From positions 3,038,001 to 3,102,000 of the forward strand of contig OZ255620.1 in assembly GCA_965276665.1 (NCBI GenBank): a stretch of 64,000 nt of DNA. The letters run 5' to 3'. The notes under the pieces are model-generated. The model was not told the origin of the DNA. It saw only the letters and a list, made by a program, of their open reading frames with translations, and did no database searches. The stretch is from CAWGJC01 sp965276665 (GTDB lineage: Bacteria > Pseudomonadota > Alphaproteobacteria > Acetobacterales > Acetobacteraceae). A program made the translations under genes and the position numbers. Shown here piece after piece: positions 22,865 through 31,265 of the stretch (positions are counted from its first letter, which is position 1; each line of letters begins with the position of its first letter).

Positions 22865-23995
22865 ATGCTCGAGGCCACCGAAGACGACACACTCATCGTC
22901 GACACCGCCCGCCGCTTCGCCGCCGAACGCCTGACGCCAAGCGCCGCCGCGCGGGAAAAATCCGGCCGCATCGAGCCCGAGATCGTCCGCGCGCTCGGCG
23001 CGCTCGGCTTCCTCGGCGCCACCACCTCGCCCGACTGGAACGGCGCCGGCATCGCCACCGAAACCTACGCGCGCATCGTCGAGGAAATCGCCGCGGGCGA
23101 CGCCTCCGTCTCCACCATGATGAGCGTGCACAACGCACCGACTTGCGAAGTCATCGAGGCTTTCGGCACCGGCGCGCAGAAGGAGCGCTGGCTGAAACCG
23201 CTCGCCGCCGGCGACGCGCTCGGCAGCTTCGCGCTGACCGAACCGGGCGCCGGCTCGGACGCGGCCGCCCTCCGCACCCGCGCCGCCCGCCAGGGCGAGC
23301 ACTACGTGATCGACGGCACCAAGCAGTTCATCTCCAACGCCCGCATCGGCCAGACCACCGTGCTGTTCGCCGTCACCAATCCCGAAGCGGGCAAGCGCGG
23401 CCTCTCCTGCTTCGTCGTCGGCAACGACACGCCGGGCTTCGCCGTCACCCGCGTCGAAGACAAGCTCGGGCAGAAAGCCTCCGATAGCTGCGCGCTCGCC
23501 TTTACCGCGCTGACAATCCCCGCCGACCAGCGTATCGGCGCGGAAGGCGAAGGCTACCGCATCGCGCTCTCCACCCTCGAATCCGGACGCATCGGCATCG
23601 CCGCGCAAAGCGTCGGCATCGCCCGCGCCGCGCTCGACTACGCCATCGCCTACGCCCGCGACCGCCACGCCTTTGGCCGCGCCATCATCGACCACCAGGC
23701 GGTCGGTTTTCGCCTCGTCGAGGCGAAAACCCGCCTCGAAGCCGCCCGCCAACTCACCCTCCACGCCGCCCGCCTGAAAGACCAGGGCCGCAACGCCCTC
23801 GAAGCCGCCGCCATGGCCAAGCTCTTCGCCTCGGAAGCCGCCGAAACCATCTGCTCCACCGCCATCCAAACCCTCGGCGGATACGGCTACCTCAGCGACT
23901 TCCCCCTGGAACGCCACAGCCGCGACGCCCGCGTCTGCCAAATCTACGAAGGTACCTCCGACGTGCAGAAAATCATCCTGCAGCGGTTGTTGTGA
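22865..23995 (+). CDS. Acyl-CoA dehydrogenase (short-chain type)
   Basis: A 376-residue FAD-dependent acyl-CoA dehydrogenase. Signatures are FALTEPGAGSDAAA and TKQFISNARIGQTTVLFAV for FAD binding, and the C-terminal TLGGYGYLSDFPLERHSRDARVCQIYEGTSDVQK block contains the catalytic Glu of IYEGTS. It introduces the alpha-beta double bond in a short or branched acyl-CoA. The ATG at 22865 lies one base after the thiolase stop. The long upstream open frame is a shadow of the thiolase gene. Confidence 0.92.
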   Translation: MLEATEDDTLIVDTARRFAAERLTPSAAAREKSGRIEPEIVRALGALGFLGATTSPDWNGAGIATETYARIVEEIAAGDASVSTMMSVHNAPTCEVIEAFGTGAQKERWLKPLAAGDALGSFALTEPGAGSDAAALRTRAARQGEHYVIDGTKQFISNARIGQTTVLFAVTNPEAGKRGLSCFVVGNDTPGFAVTRVEDKLGQKASDSCALAFTALTIPADQRIGAEGEGYRIALSTLESGRIGIAAQSVGIARAALDYAIAYARDRHAFGRAIIDHQAVGFRLVEAKTRLEAARQLTLHAARLKDQGRNALEAAAMAKLFASEAAETICSTAIQTLGGYGYLSDFPLERHSRDARVCQIYEGTSDVQKIILQRLL

Positions 23996-24011
23996 GGGAA
24001 AGGTAGGAAGG

Positions 24012-24191
24012 CCAGGGGCTCTGCCCCTGGACCCCGCTAAGGGCACAGCCCTTAGAACCCGCTAGGGCTGTTTGGAGGGGGGTGGGCGAGGAGCTGTTTC
24101 CACCAGTAACTGGCCCACCCCTCTCCAAACAGCCGTAATGGATTCCAAAGGCTCGGCCTTTGGCGGGGGTCCAGGGGGCAGAGCCCACTGG
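24012..24191. repeat. Paired double-hairpin repeat with a third nested stem (pair 4)
   Basis: The whole convergent spacer between the acyl-CoA dehydrogenase and DAG kinase is one nested palindrome. Forward unit 24012-24060 (CCAGGGGCTCTGCCCCTGG; CTAAGGGC..GCCCTTAG) and inverse unit 24140-24191 (CCAAAGGC..GCCTTTGG; CCAGGGGGCAGAGCCCACTGG) enclose an inner inverted pair, CTGTTTGGAGGGGGGTGGGC and its near complement ending CCAAACAG. It could act as a bidirectional terminator between these convergent genes. Confidence 0.88.
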
Positions 24192-24208
24192 CCTTTCCTA
24201 CCCTCCCC

Positions 24209-25093
24209 TCACGACGATCGCTGCGGGCTGGTGATGATGTTGATGGGGGTGCGGGCGTTGGTGATGGCGAGGGGGGTTGTTCCGGCGGCGTCGCCGTCGG
24301 TTTGGGCGGGGATGTGGCGGCTGGAGGCGATGTCGATTTGGCTTGCGCGGATCAGGCGGATGCCCGGGGTTTTCGGCAGCAGGTTGAGGGGCAGGGCGGC
24401 GCCGTAGGTCAGCGCGGGCAGGATGCCGCCATGCGGGAAGATCGCGACGGTGAAGTCGGGTTCGTCGGGGCGGGCGTCTGGCGCGAGGGTGTAGTGGCCG
24501 GCGTAGAGGCGGCCTTTGGTGACGATGACGCTGGCCGCGCGGGTTGCTACGCCGTCGATGATGAGGTCGAGCGGGGTGAAATTGTAGCGGGCGAGTTCGC
24601 GGAGGGTTTGCAGAACGTAGGCGCTGCGGCCGAGGGCGCGTTTGAGCGGTGGCGGCAGGCGGTGGACCACCTGGGCGTCGAGACCGGCGCCGAGCATCTG
24701 CACGAACAGGCGGTCTCCATCGGGTCCTTTCGCGTAGCCCGGCCAGATGCGGCGGACGCGGCCAAAGGCGAGGGTGGCGGCGACGCTGCGCGGGGCGAAG
24801 GGAAGGCCGAGCTCCTGCGCGAGCACGTTCGCGGTGCCGAGCGGGATGATGCCGAGGCGGGTTGGGCTGCCGATCAATCCGTTGGCGACTTCGGCGACGG
24901 TGCCGTCGCCGCCGGCCGCGACGACGGTGTCGGCGCCGGCGCGCGCCGCGTCGCGGGCGAGCACGAGTGCGTGACCGGCACAATGGGTTTCCGCAAGCTC
25001 GATGCGGAGTCCGTTTTCGGAAAGCACGTCGAGCACGCGCCAGAGCAGGTGCGCGCGGCGGCGGCCGGCGACGGGATTGAAGATGACGATCAT
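24209..25093 (-). CDS. Diacylglycerol kinase-family lipid kinase
   Basis: A 294-residue DAGK/YegS-type kinase. The N-terminal nucleotide-binding part shows IFNPVAGRRRAH and the signature GGDGTVAEVANGL with IPLGTANVLAQELG, and the C-terminal beta-sandwich carries the lipid site. It should phosphorylate diacylglycerol (or a related lipid) to phosphatidate at the inner membrane. It is divergent from a PlcP-like hydrolase and an Agt-like glycosyltransferase, which generate and consume diacylglycerol, so the three probably share a pathway. Sphingoid-base kinase is a less likely alternative. Confidence 0.88.
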   Translation of the reverse strand: MIVIFNPVAGRRRAHLLWRVLDVLSENGLRIELAETHCAGHALVLARDAARAGADTVVAAGGDGTVAEVANGLIGSPTRLGIIPLGTANVLAQELGLPFAPRSVAATLAFGRVRRIWPGYAKGPDGDRLFVQMLGAGLDAQVVHRLPPPLKRALGRSAYVLQTLRELARYNFTPLDLIIDGVATRAASVIVTKGRLYAGHYTLAPDARPDEPDFTVAIFPHGGILPALTYGAALPLNLLPKTPGIRLIRASQIDIASSRHIPAQTDGDAAGTTPLAITNARTPINIITSPQRSS

Positions 25094-25141
25094 GGGGGCC
25101 TGGCTGCGGCGTGGCGCGAGTCACCACCATCTACGCGCAGC

Positions 25142-25184
25142 ATGTCAAGCGCATGACGCTTTAAGGACATTCAGATGATATAAG
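25142..25184 (+). promoter_or_regulatory. Candidate promoter with Pho-box-like repeats upstream of the PlcP-like gene
   Basis: The AT-rich divergent spacer holds TATAAG at 25179-25184 as a possible -10. Upstream are 7-mers at 11-base spacing: ATGTCAA (25142), ATGACGC (25153) and AGGACAT (25164). This matches the geometry of Pho boxes (7-mer, 4-base gap, 7-mer), but only the first agrees well with CTGTCAT. Transcription from here would begin at about 25191, so the protein start must lie further downstream. Confidence 0.35.
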
Positions 25185-25261
25185 CATGTTTGATGAGTGC
25201 TGGGTCGCTTCATGCAATCTTCATGCACCCGGCGCGCGAGCGCCCTCTATGCAGCGCGGGC

Positions 25262-26128
25262 ATGGCAGCGGGGTTCGGCAGAATGAAGGCGGATACGGAC
25301 GGGGCTGCCCCTCCGGTATGGCGCTTCCGCACAGTGTTCATCTCGGACGTGCATCTCGGCACGCGCGGCTGCCGCGGCGAATTCCTGGCGGATTTTCTCC
25401 GACGCATGAGCTGCGAGCGGCTGTTCCTGGTCGGCGACATTCTCGACGGATGGCGGTTGCGCAAATCGTGGTTCTGGGACCGCGCGCACGACGAGGTGCT
25501 GCGGCTGATCCTGCGTCACGCGCGAAGCGGCGCGGAGATCACCTACATCCCCGGCAACCACGACGAGATGTTTCGCGCCTGGCTGCCGCCGCTGTTTGCC
25601 CCGGGGCTCGAGGTTGCCGGAATCCGGCTCGCGCCGGAAGCGGAGCATCGCACCGCGGACGGACGGCGGCTGCTGGTGATCCATGGCGATCAGTTCGACA
25701 GCGTGGTGCGCTATGCGCGCGTGCTCGCGCTGCTCGGCGACAGCGCGTACACGATGGCGCTCGTGCTGAACCGCTGGTTCAACGATGCGCGGCGGCGGCT
25801 CGGTTATCCGTATTGGTCCTTGTCGCAATGGCTGAAGCGCCAGGTGAAGGGGGCGGTGAAGGCGATCGACCGGTTCGAGATCGCGCTGGCCGACGAGGCG
25901 CGGCGGCGCGGGTTCGACGGCGTCGTGTGCGGCCACATCCATCATGCCGAAATGCGGATGGTGAACGGCGTGCTCTACGTCAATGACGGGGACTGGGTGG
26001 AAAGCTGCACCGCGCTGGTCGAGCATCACGATGGGCGACTCGAGCTGATCGACTGGGCGGCGCTGAACCGGCTTTCCTTTGGCGCGCAATTGGGCGACGC
26101 GCAACCTGCGGCGCACTCCGCTGCCTGA
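25262..26128 (+). CDS. plcP: PlcP-like metallophosphoesterase (LpxH-type fold)
   Basis: A calcineurin-like phosphoesterase of about 288 residues. Metal motifs are complete: FISDVHLGT, VGDILDGW, PGNHDE, IHGDQFD and GHIHHAE. Automatic annotation would call it UDP-2,3-diacylglucosamine diphosphatase, but alphaproteobacteria normally use LpxI, and this subfamily next to a glycosyltransferase is the PlcP phospholipase C that frees diacylglycerol from phospholipids in phosphate-limited cells. ATG 25262 is a cautious start; 25283 is equally possible. It overlaps the glycosyltransferase gene by 50 bases. The PlcP role is inferred from neighbours. Confidence 0.7.
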   Translation: MAAGFGRMKADTDGAAPPVWRFRTVFISDVHLGTRGCRGEFLADFLRRMSCERLFLVGDILDGWRLRKSWFWDRAHDEVLRLILRHARSGAEITYIPGNHDEMFRAWLPPLFAPGLEVAGIRLAPEAEHRTADGRRLLVIHGDQFDSVVRYARVLALLGDSAYTMALVLNRWFNDARRRLGYPYWSLSQWLKRQVKGAVKAIDRFEIALADEARRRGFDGVVCGHIHHAEMRMVNGVLYVNDGDWVESCTALVEHHDGRLELIDWAALNRLSFGAQLGDAQPAAHSAA

Positions 26129-27200
26129 CGGAACCGAAGCGGCCCGTCTTGCGCACATCGAGCCTGCTGGGCTTGCGCGCATCCTGATCGTCTCCGACGC
26201 CTGGAAGCCGCAGGTGAACGGCGTCGTGCGCACGCTGTCCACGGTGGCGGGCGAGCTGCGCGACATGGGCCACGAGGTCGAGGTGATCGGGCCCGACCGG
26301 TTCCGCACCATTCCCTGCCCGACCTATCCCTCGATCCGGCTCGCGGTGCTGCCGGGACGGCGCCTCGCGCGTATGATCGAGACATTCGCGCCGGACGCGC
26401 TGCACATCGCGACCGAAGGCCCGCTCGGGCTCGCGGCGCGCGCCTGGGCGAGGCGGCATCGCGCGGCCTTTACCACCTCCTTCCACACGCGTTTTCCGGA
26501 ATATCTCGCGGCGCGCACCGGCCTGCCGCCGGGCCTCGCCTATGCCTGGCTCCGTCGCTTCCATTGCGGCGCCGGCGTGATGGTCGCGACCGCCAGCCTG
26601 CGCGCCGAACTCACCGCGCGTGGGTTCGACCGGGTGCGCGCCTGGTCCCGCGGGGTCGATCTCGCCGCCTTCCACCCGGTCCCGGACGCCGCGCCCCGCG
26701 AGGATTGGGGCCTGCCAAGGCCGATCTTCCTTTACGTGGGCCGCGTCGCGGTCGAGAAGAACATCGAGGGTTTCCTGAGCCTCGACCTGCCCGGCTCGAA
26801 AGTCGTGGTGGGGGACGGACCGGCGACGGCCTCGCTGCAACGGCGCTTTCCCGACGCGCATTTCGCCGGCATCCGGCACGGCGAAGCGCTGGCCCGCGCC
26901 TATGCCGGCGGCGACGTGTTCGTCTTCCCCTCCCGCACCGATACGTTCGGCCTGGTGATCCTGGAAGCGCTCGCCTGCGGCACCCCGGTCGCCGCCTTTC
27001 CGGTCACCGGCCCGCTCGACGTGATCGGCGAAGCGCACGGCGTCGGCGCCCTCGACCCCGACCTGAGACAGGCCGCCCTCGCCGCCCTCACCGCCGACCG
27101 CGCCACCTGCCGTGCCTACGCCGAGCAATTCTCCTGGCGGGCTTGCGCGTCCCTGTTCCGGGATAATCTCGCGCCTCTGTCGGTGGGGATCCGGAGTTAA
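26079..27200 (+). CDS. Glycosyltransferase family 1/4, Agt-like (diacylglycerol glycosyltransferase)
   Basis: A 373-residue GT-B fold enzyme. The acceptor half begins ILIVSDAWKPQVNGVVRTL and contains PDALHIATEGPLG and FTTSFHTRFPEY. The donor half has YVGRVAVEKN and the sugar-nucleotide signature FPSRTDTFGLVILEALACGTPV. These segments are typical of the transferase found downstream of plcP that glycosylates diacylglycerol to glycolipid. The only in-frame start is a TTG at 26079, inside the upstream gene, implying translational coupling; no strong ribosome site is seen. The sugar donor is unknown. Confidence 0.75.
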   Translation: MARNWATRNLRRTPLPDGTEAARLAHIEPAGLARILIVSDAWKPQVNGVVRTLSTVAGELRDMGHEVEVIGPDRFRTIPCPTYPSIRLAVLPGRRLARMIETFAPDALHIATEGPLGLAARAWARRHRAAFTTSFHTRFPEYLAARTGLPPGLAYAWLRRFHCGAGVMVATASLRAELTARGFDRVRAWSRGVDLAAFHPVPDAAPREDWGLPRPIFLYVGRVAVEKNIEGFLSLDLPGSKVVVGDGPATASLQRRFPDAHFAGIRHGEALARAYAGGDVFVFPSRTDTFGLVILEALACGTPVAAFPVTGPLDVIGEAHGVGALDPDLRQAALAALTADRATCRAYAEQFSWRACASLFRDNLAPLSVGIRS

Positions 27201-27217
27201 GACCAGGTCAGGTAAGG

Positions 27218-27392
27218 CCAGGGGCTCTGCCCCTGGACCCCGCTAAGGGCAGCCGCCCTTAGAACCCGATACGGTGCCTGACGTGGGCCTGGCTAGGCCG
27301 CATGTGGCCGGGTGTTTGATCCGCTGCGCGCGAAGCGCCACCCGGGTTCTAAGGGCGGCTGCCCTTAGCGGGGTCCAGGGGCAGAGCCCTGG
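27218..27392. repeat. Paired double-hairpin repeat (pair 5)
   Basis: Forward unit 27218-27267 and inverse unit 27344-27392 flank a 76-base centre containing GCTGCGCGCGAAGCGC. Stems are CCAGGGGCTCTGCCCCTGG with CTAAGGGCAGCCGCCCTTAG, and the reverse with GGGTTCTAAGGGCGGC. The B-hairpin loop changes from AGTC to AGCC while the stem is kept. It fills the spacer between the Agt-like gene and the lipid A operon. Confidence 0.88.
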
Positions 27393-27427
27393 CCTTCCCA
27401 CAACTTCAAGTGCTACCCGCCCCCGTC

Positions 27428-28129
27428 ATGGCGGTGATCCGGCGGATAATGCGGAGCGAGGGCGCGCAGCTGGCACTGGCGCGGGTGCTTGGCCTGTATC
27501 TCGATTTCGCCTTCCGCACGACCCGCTGGACGCTCGAGGGCGAGGAGCATGTGGCGCCGCATTTCGCCGGGCCGCCCTGCATCGTGGCGGTGTGGCATGA
27601 GCGGTTGCCGCTTCTGCCGTTTCTCTGGGTGGTCGCGCGGCGGCGGGGCATCCGGCCGGGGTCGCGGCCGCATGTGCTGGCGAGCCGGCATCGGGATGGG
27701 CGGTTCATCGGCGAGGTGCTGCGCCGGTTCGGCGTGGCGCCGGTGCATGGCTCGACGGCGGATGGCAAAGGGCGCGCGCGCGGCGGCGTGGCCGGGGTTC
27801 GCGCGCTGGTTCGGGTGCTGGAGGGGGGCGAGCCGGTGGTGATCACGCCCGACGGGCCGCGCGGGCCGCGCCGGCGGGCGGCGCCGGGCGTGGCGCAGAT
27901 CGCCGGGCTGGCCGGGGTGCCGGTGGTGCCGGCCGGCGCGCAGGTATCGGCACGGCGGGTGCTCGGCAGCTGGGACCGCATGGTGCTGCCGCTGCCGTTC
28001 GGGCGGGGCGTGATCGTGTGCGGGCCGCCGATCGCGGTCTCGCGGCGGGACTGGGCGTCGGCGGTGCCGGCGATCGAGGCGGCGCTGACCGCGGCCTGCG
28101 AGCGGGCGGACGCGCTGTGCGGCGCCTGA
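27428..28129 (+). CDS. DUF374 lysophospholipid acyltransferase-family protein
   Basis: A 233-residue LPLAT-superfamily protein. The HX4D-type segment is represented by WHERLPLLPFL (His-Glu-Arg), followed by ASRHRDGRFIG and the ITPDGPRGPRR block typical of DUF374 proteins, which in alphaproteobacteria stand before waaA. It probably transfers an acyl or Kdo-linked group during lipid A-core assembly, but its reaction is not established. ATG 27428 is chosen as the first start giving a normal family N terminus (MAVIRRIMRS). Its TGA lies inside the beginning of waaA. Confidence 0.8.
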   Translation: MAVIRRIMRSEGAQLALARVLGLYLDFAFRTTRWTLEGEEHVAPHFAGPPCIVAVWHERLPLLPFLWVVARRRGIRPGSRPHVLASRHRDGRFIGEVLRRFGVAPVHGSTADGKGRARGGVAGVRALVRVLEGGEPVVITPDGPRGPRRRAAPGVAQIAGLAGVPVVPAGAQVSARRVLGSWDRMVLPLPFGRGVIVCGPPIAVSRRDWASAVPAIEAALTAACERADALCGA

Positions 28130-29388
28130 GCGGCCGCGCCTACGGGCTCGCCGGACGCGCCGCGGTGCCGGCGCTCCGCCGGATGCTGCGCAACCGCGTG
28201 CCGCGTGGCAAGGAGATCGTCGAGCGTCTGCCCGAGCGGGAAGGGATCGATCCGACCCCCCGGCCGGCCGGCCGGCTGCTCTGGCTGCATGCGGCGAGCG
28301 TCGGCGAGGCGGTGTCGCTGCTGCCGGTTCTGGCGGCGCTCGATCCGGCGATTGCCGTGCTGATGACCACCGGCACCGTGACGTCGGCGCGGCTGCTGGC
28401 ACAGCGCCTGCCGGAGCTCGGCCTGGCGGCCCGGGTCCGGCACCGCTTCGTCCCGCTCGACGTGCCGGGCTGGGCCGCGCGGTTCCTCGACCATTGGCGG
28501 CCGGATGCCGCCGCGTTCGTCGAAAGCGAGCTGTGGCCGAACCTGATCTTCGCCTGTCGCAGGCGGAAGATTCCGCTCGCGCTGGTGAATGCGCGGATGT
28601 CGGACCGCAGCTTCTCGCAATGGCGCCGGTTCGTGCCGGGTCTGGCCCGTGAAATGTTGGGCGGGTTCGCGGCGGTGCAGGCGCGATCGGCGCAGGATGC
28701 GGCGCGGCTGCGCGCCCTCGGTGCGCCGGACGCCGCGATGACCGGGGACCTGAAATTCGCCGCCCCCGCGCTCCCGGCCGACGCCGCGGAATTGGCAATG
28801 CTGCGCGGCGTGGTGAATGGCCGCCCGATCTGGCTTGCCGCCAGCACGCATCCGGGGGAGGAGGCGCTGGTCGCCGCCGCTCATGCGCGTATCGCGGCGC
28901 GCGCGCCCGGCCTGCTCACCATCGTCGCGCCGCGCCACCCGGAGCGCGGCGCCGAGATCGCGGCGTCGCTCGGGGGTGTCCCGCGGCGCGGCCTCGGGGA
29001 GGGACCGCCCGCCCAAGGCCTCTGGCTCGCCGACACGCTGGGCGAGCTCGGCCTGTTCTATCGGCTGAGCGGGCTCGCTTTCGTGGGCAAGAGCCTGGTC
29101 GGCAGGGGCGGGCAGAACCCGCTTGAGCCCGCCAGGCTCGGCTGCGCCGTTTCGGTCGGGCCGCACACCGGCAATTTCGCCAATGCGGTGGATACGCTGC
29201 TGGCGGCCGGAAGCCTCGAGCGCGTCCCCGACATGCCGGCCTTGGCGGAATGGGCGGCGGGAATGCTGGCCGACCCGGCCCGGCGCGAAGCGGCCGGACA
29301 GGCGGGCGTGCAGGCCCTGGCAAGGCAGGCCGAATTGCCGCTGCGGGTCGCCGGCCTGCTGAGCGAGCTGGTCGGGCCGGCGCGCTGA
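28117..29388 (+). CDS. waaA: 3-Deoxy-D-manno-octulosonic acid (Kdo) transferase
   Basis: A 423-residue GT30 enzyme attaching Kdo to lipid IVA at the inner membrane. Diagnostic segments are LWLHAASVGEAVSLLPVL, TTGTVTSARLL, VESELWPNLIFACRRRKIPLALVNARMSDRS, TGDLKFA, ASTHPGEE and FVGKSLVGRGGQNPLEPA, with the base Glu in VGEA. The GTG at 28117 overlaps the previous stop by 13 bases and gives the usual length. The stop TGA shares its A with the lpxK ATG. Whether it adds one or two Kdo residues cannot be read here. Confidence 0.93.
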   Translation: MRRLSGRAYGLAGRAAVPALRRMLRNRVPRGKEIVERLPEREGIDPTPRPAGRLLWLHAASVGEAVSLLPVLAALDPAIAVLMTTGTVTSARLLAQRLPELGLAARVRHRFVPLDVPGWAARFLDHWRPDAAAFVESELWPNLIFACRRRKIPLALVNARMSDRSFSQWRRFVPGLAREMLGGFAAVQARSAQDAARLRALGAPDAAMTGDLKFAAPALPADAAELAMLRGVVNGRPIWLAASTHPGEEALVAAAHARIAARAPGLLTIVAPRHPERGAEIAASLGGVPRRGLGEGPPAQGLWLADTLGELGLFYRLSGLAFVGKSLVGRGGQNPLEPARLGCAVSVGPHTGNFANAVDTLLAAGSLERVPDMPALAEWAAGMLADPARREAAGQAGVQALARQAELPLRVAGLLSELVGPAR

Positions 29389-30350
29389 TGCGGGCGCCGG
29401 ATTTCTGGTTCCGCCCCGGCGGGGTGCTGCCGCTTCTGCTGGCGCCGCTCGGCGGGATCGTCGCCACCATCACCGCCCGGCGTATGGGCCGGCCGGGCTG
29501 GCGGGCGCCGGTGCCGGTGATCTGCTGCGGCAATGCCGGAGTTGGAGGCGCCGGCAAGACCACGCTCGCGCTCGATCTCGGGCGCCGGCTCGCCGGGCGG
29601 GGCGTCGCGGTGCATTTCCTCACCCGCGGCTATGGCGGCCGCGCACGCGGCATGCTGCGCGTGGATCCCGGAACGCACGATGCGGCATTAACCGGAGACG
29701 AGGCGCTGCTGCTCGCCTCCGTCGCCCCCTGCTGGGTCGCGGCGGATCGCGCGGCCGGGGCGCGGGCGGCGGTGGCGGCGGGAGCGGAGGCGATCGTGAT
29801 GGATGACGGGCTGCAGAACCCGGCGCTGAGCCAGGATTGCGCGCTGCTGGTGATCGACGGCGAGGTGGGCTTCGGCAATGGGCGCGTGCTGCCGGCGGGG
29901 CCGCTGCGCGAGCCGGCCGCCGCGGCCGCGGCGCGCTGCCGGGCGGCGGTGCTGATCGGCGAGGACAGGGCCGGGGCCGCCGCGGCGCTGCCGTCCTGGC
30001 TGCCGGTGCTGCATGTGCGGCTCGTCCCTGGCGATGTCGGCCTGGCCGGCCTGCGGGTGCTGGCCTTTGCCGGCATCGCCCGGCCGGCGAAATTCTTCGC
30101 CTCGCTGGAGCAGGCCGGGGCCACCGTCGTCGAGCGGATCGGCTTCCCCGATCATCACCGGTTTGCGGCCGACGAGATCGCCTCGCTGATCGCCACAGCG
30201 GCGCGGCGCGGCGCGGTGCCGGTCACCACGGCGAAGGACTGGGTCCGGTTGCCCGGCCTCGCCCGCGACCAGGTTCGCGTGCTCCCGGTCTCGCTCGCCT
30301 GGGAGGCGCCGGATGCGATCGACGAATTGCTGCTTGCGGCGGTGCCGTGA
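29388..30350 (+). CDS. lpxK: Tetraacyldisaccharide 4'-kinase
   Basis: A 320-residue membrane-associated P-loop kinase that phosphorylates the 4' position of the lipid A disaccharide. It has the atypical Walker A GVGGAGKTTLAL, a hydrophobic N-terminal helix (PLLLAPLGGIVATITARR), TRGYGGRARG, the DDGLQNPAL motif, and a C-terminal Rossmann lobe with GFPDHHRF and TAKDWVRL. The ATG at 29388 overlaps waaA by one base. It is followed by an lpxL-like gene overlapping by 4 bases, so the lipid A operon is translationally coupled throughout. Confidence 0.94.
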   Translation: MRAPDFWFRPGGVLPLLLAPLGGIVATITARRMGRPGWRAPVPVICCGNAGVGGAGKTTLALDLGRRLAGRGVAVHFLTRGYGGRARGMLRVDPGTHDAALTGDEALLLASVAPCWVAADRAAGARAAVAAGAEAIVMDDGLQNPALSQDCALLVIDGEVGFGNGRVLPAGPLREPAAAAAARCRAAVLIGEDRAGAAAALPSWLPVLHVRLVPGDVGLAGLRVLAFAGIARPAKFFASLEQAGATVVERIGFPDHHRFAADEIASLIATAARRGAVPVTTAKDWVRLPGLARDQVRVLPVSLAWEAPDAIDELLLAAVP

Positions 30351-31243
30351 CGCTCGCCTTCCGCCTCGAGGCCGCGCTGGTGCGAGCCGTCTTTGCCTTG
30401 ATGACCCGGCTGGGACCGGCGCGGGCCTCCAATCTCGGCGGGCTCATCGCCCGCATGATCGGGCCGAGGCTGCCGGTCTCGCGGGTCGCCAAGATCAATC
30501 TTCGCATGGCGATGCCGGAGCTCGACACCAAGACCCACCGGCGTATCGTGCGCGAATGCTGGGAGAATTTCGGCCGGACCCTGGCCGAGATGCCGCACGT
30601 GCCCGATCTGCGCCGCACCGCGAGCGGCCCCGGCTGGGAGATCGACGCCGCCAGCGAGGCGGAAGCGCAGGCGCTCGCGGCGCGGGGCGGCCCGCTGATC
30701 CTGTTCAGCGGCCATATCGGCAATTGGGAGATGCTGAGCGCCGCCGCCGCCCATTACGGCATCTATCTGTCGAGCGCCTATCGCGCGCCGGACAACCCGC
30801 TCGTCTCCGAGATGATGACCGAGCTCCGCCATCGCATCGTCGGCGCGGAGATCGCGATGTTTCCGAAAGGCGCGCGCGGCGCGCGCGGCGCTCTCGCGCA
30901 CCTCGCGCGCGGCGGCGCGCTCGGGCTGCTGATGGACCAGAAGATGAACGACGGCATCGCGGTCGAGCTGTTCGGCCGACCGGCGATGACCGCGCCGGCC
31001 CTCGCCGCCTTCGCGCTGCGCTTCCGCTGCCCGGCGCTGGGCGCCTTTGCCCGCCGCATCGGACCGTCCCGCTTCCGCATCACCTGCGGCAAACCCCTCC
31101 CCCTGCCCGAAACCGGCGACCGCCAGGCAGACATCGCCACCCTGACCCGGACCATGAACGCCGAACTGGAACGCTTCATCCGCGCCTGGCCTGAAGGCTG
31201 GCTCTGGCTGCATCGCCGGTGGCCCAAGGAGCTTTACCGGTGA
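30347..31243 (+). CDS. Lipid A late acyltransferase (LpxL/HtrB-like)
   Basis: A 298-residue LPLAT-type acyltransferase. An N-terminal hydrophobic segment is followed by RVAKINLRMAMPEL, WENFGRTLAEM and the catalytic HX4E motif in SGHIGNWEM, then YRAPDNPL, DQKMNDGIAVELFGRPAMTA and the C-terminal WPEGWLWLHRRWP signature of LpxL/LpxM proteins. It should add a secondary acyl chain to Kdo-lipid A. The start is the GTG at 30347 within GTGA. It completes the Kdo-lipid A operon. Confidence 0.9.
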   Translation: MTLAFRLEAALVRAVFALMTRLGPARASNLGGLIARMIGPRLPVSRVAKINLRMAMPELDTKTHRRIVRECWENFGRTLAEMPHVPDLRRTASGPGWEIDAASEAEAQALAARGGPLILFSGHIGNWEMLSAAAAHYGIYLSSAYRAPDNPLVSEMMTELRHRIVGAEIAMFPKGARGARGALAHLARGGALGLLMDQKMNDGIAVELFGRPAMTAPALAAFALRFRCPALGAFARRIGPSRFRITCGKPLPLPETGDRQADIATLTRTMNAELERFIRAWPEGWLWLHRRWPKELYR

Positions 31244-31265
31244 GGGAAGGGAAGGCTAGGTCAAG

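Noticed and set aside
25262..26128. Assigning the phosphoesterase as LpxH of lipid A synthesis
   Set aside because: Same fold, but its overlap with an Agt-like transferase and divergent DAG kinase favours PlcP, and alphaproteobacteria usually use LpxI. The alternative is kept open in the entry.
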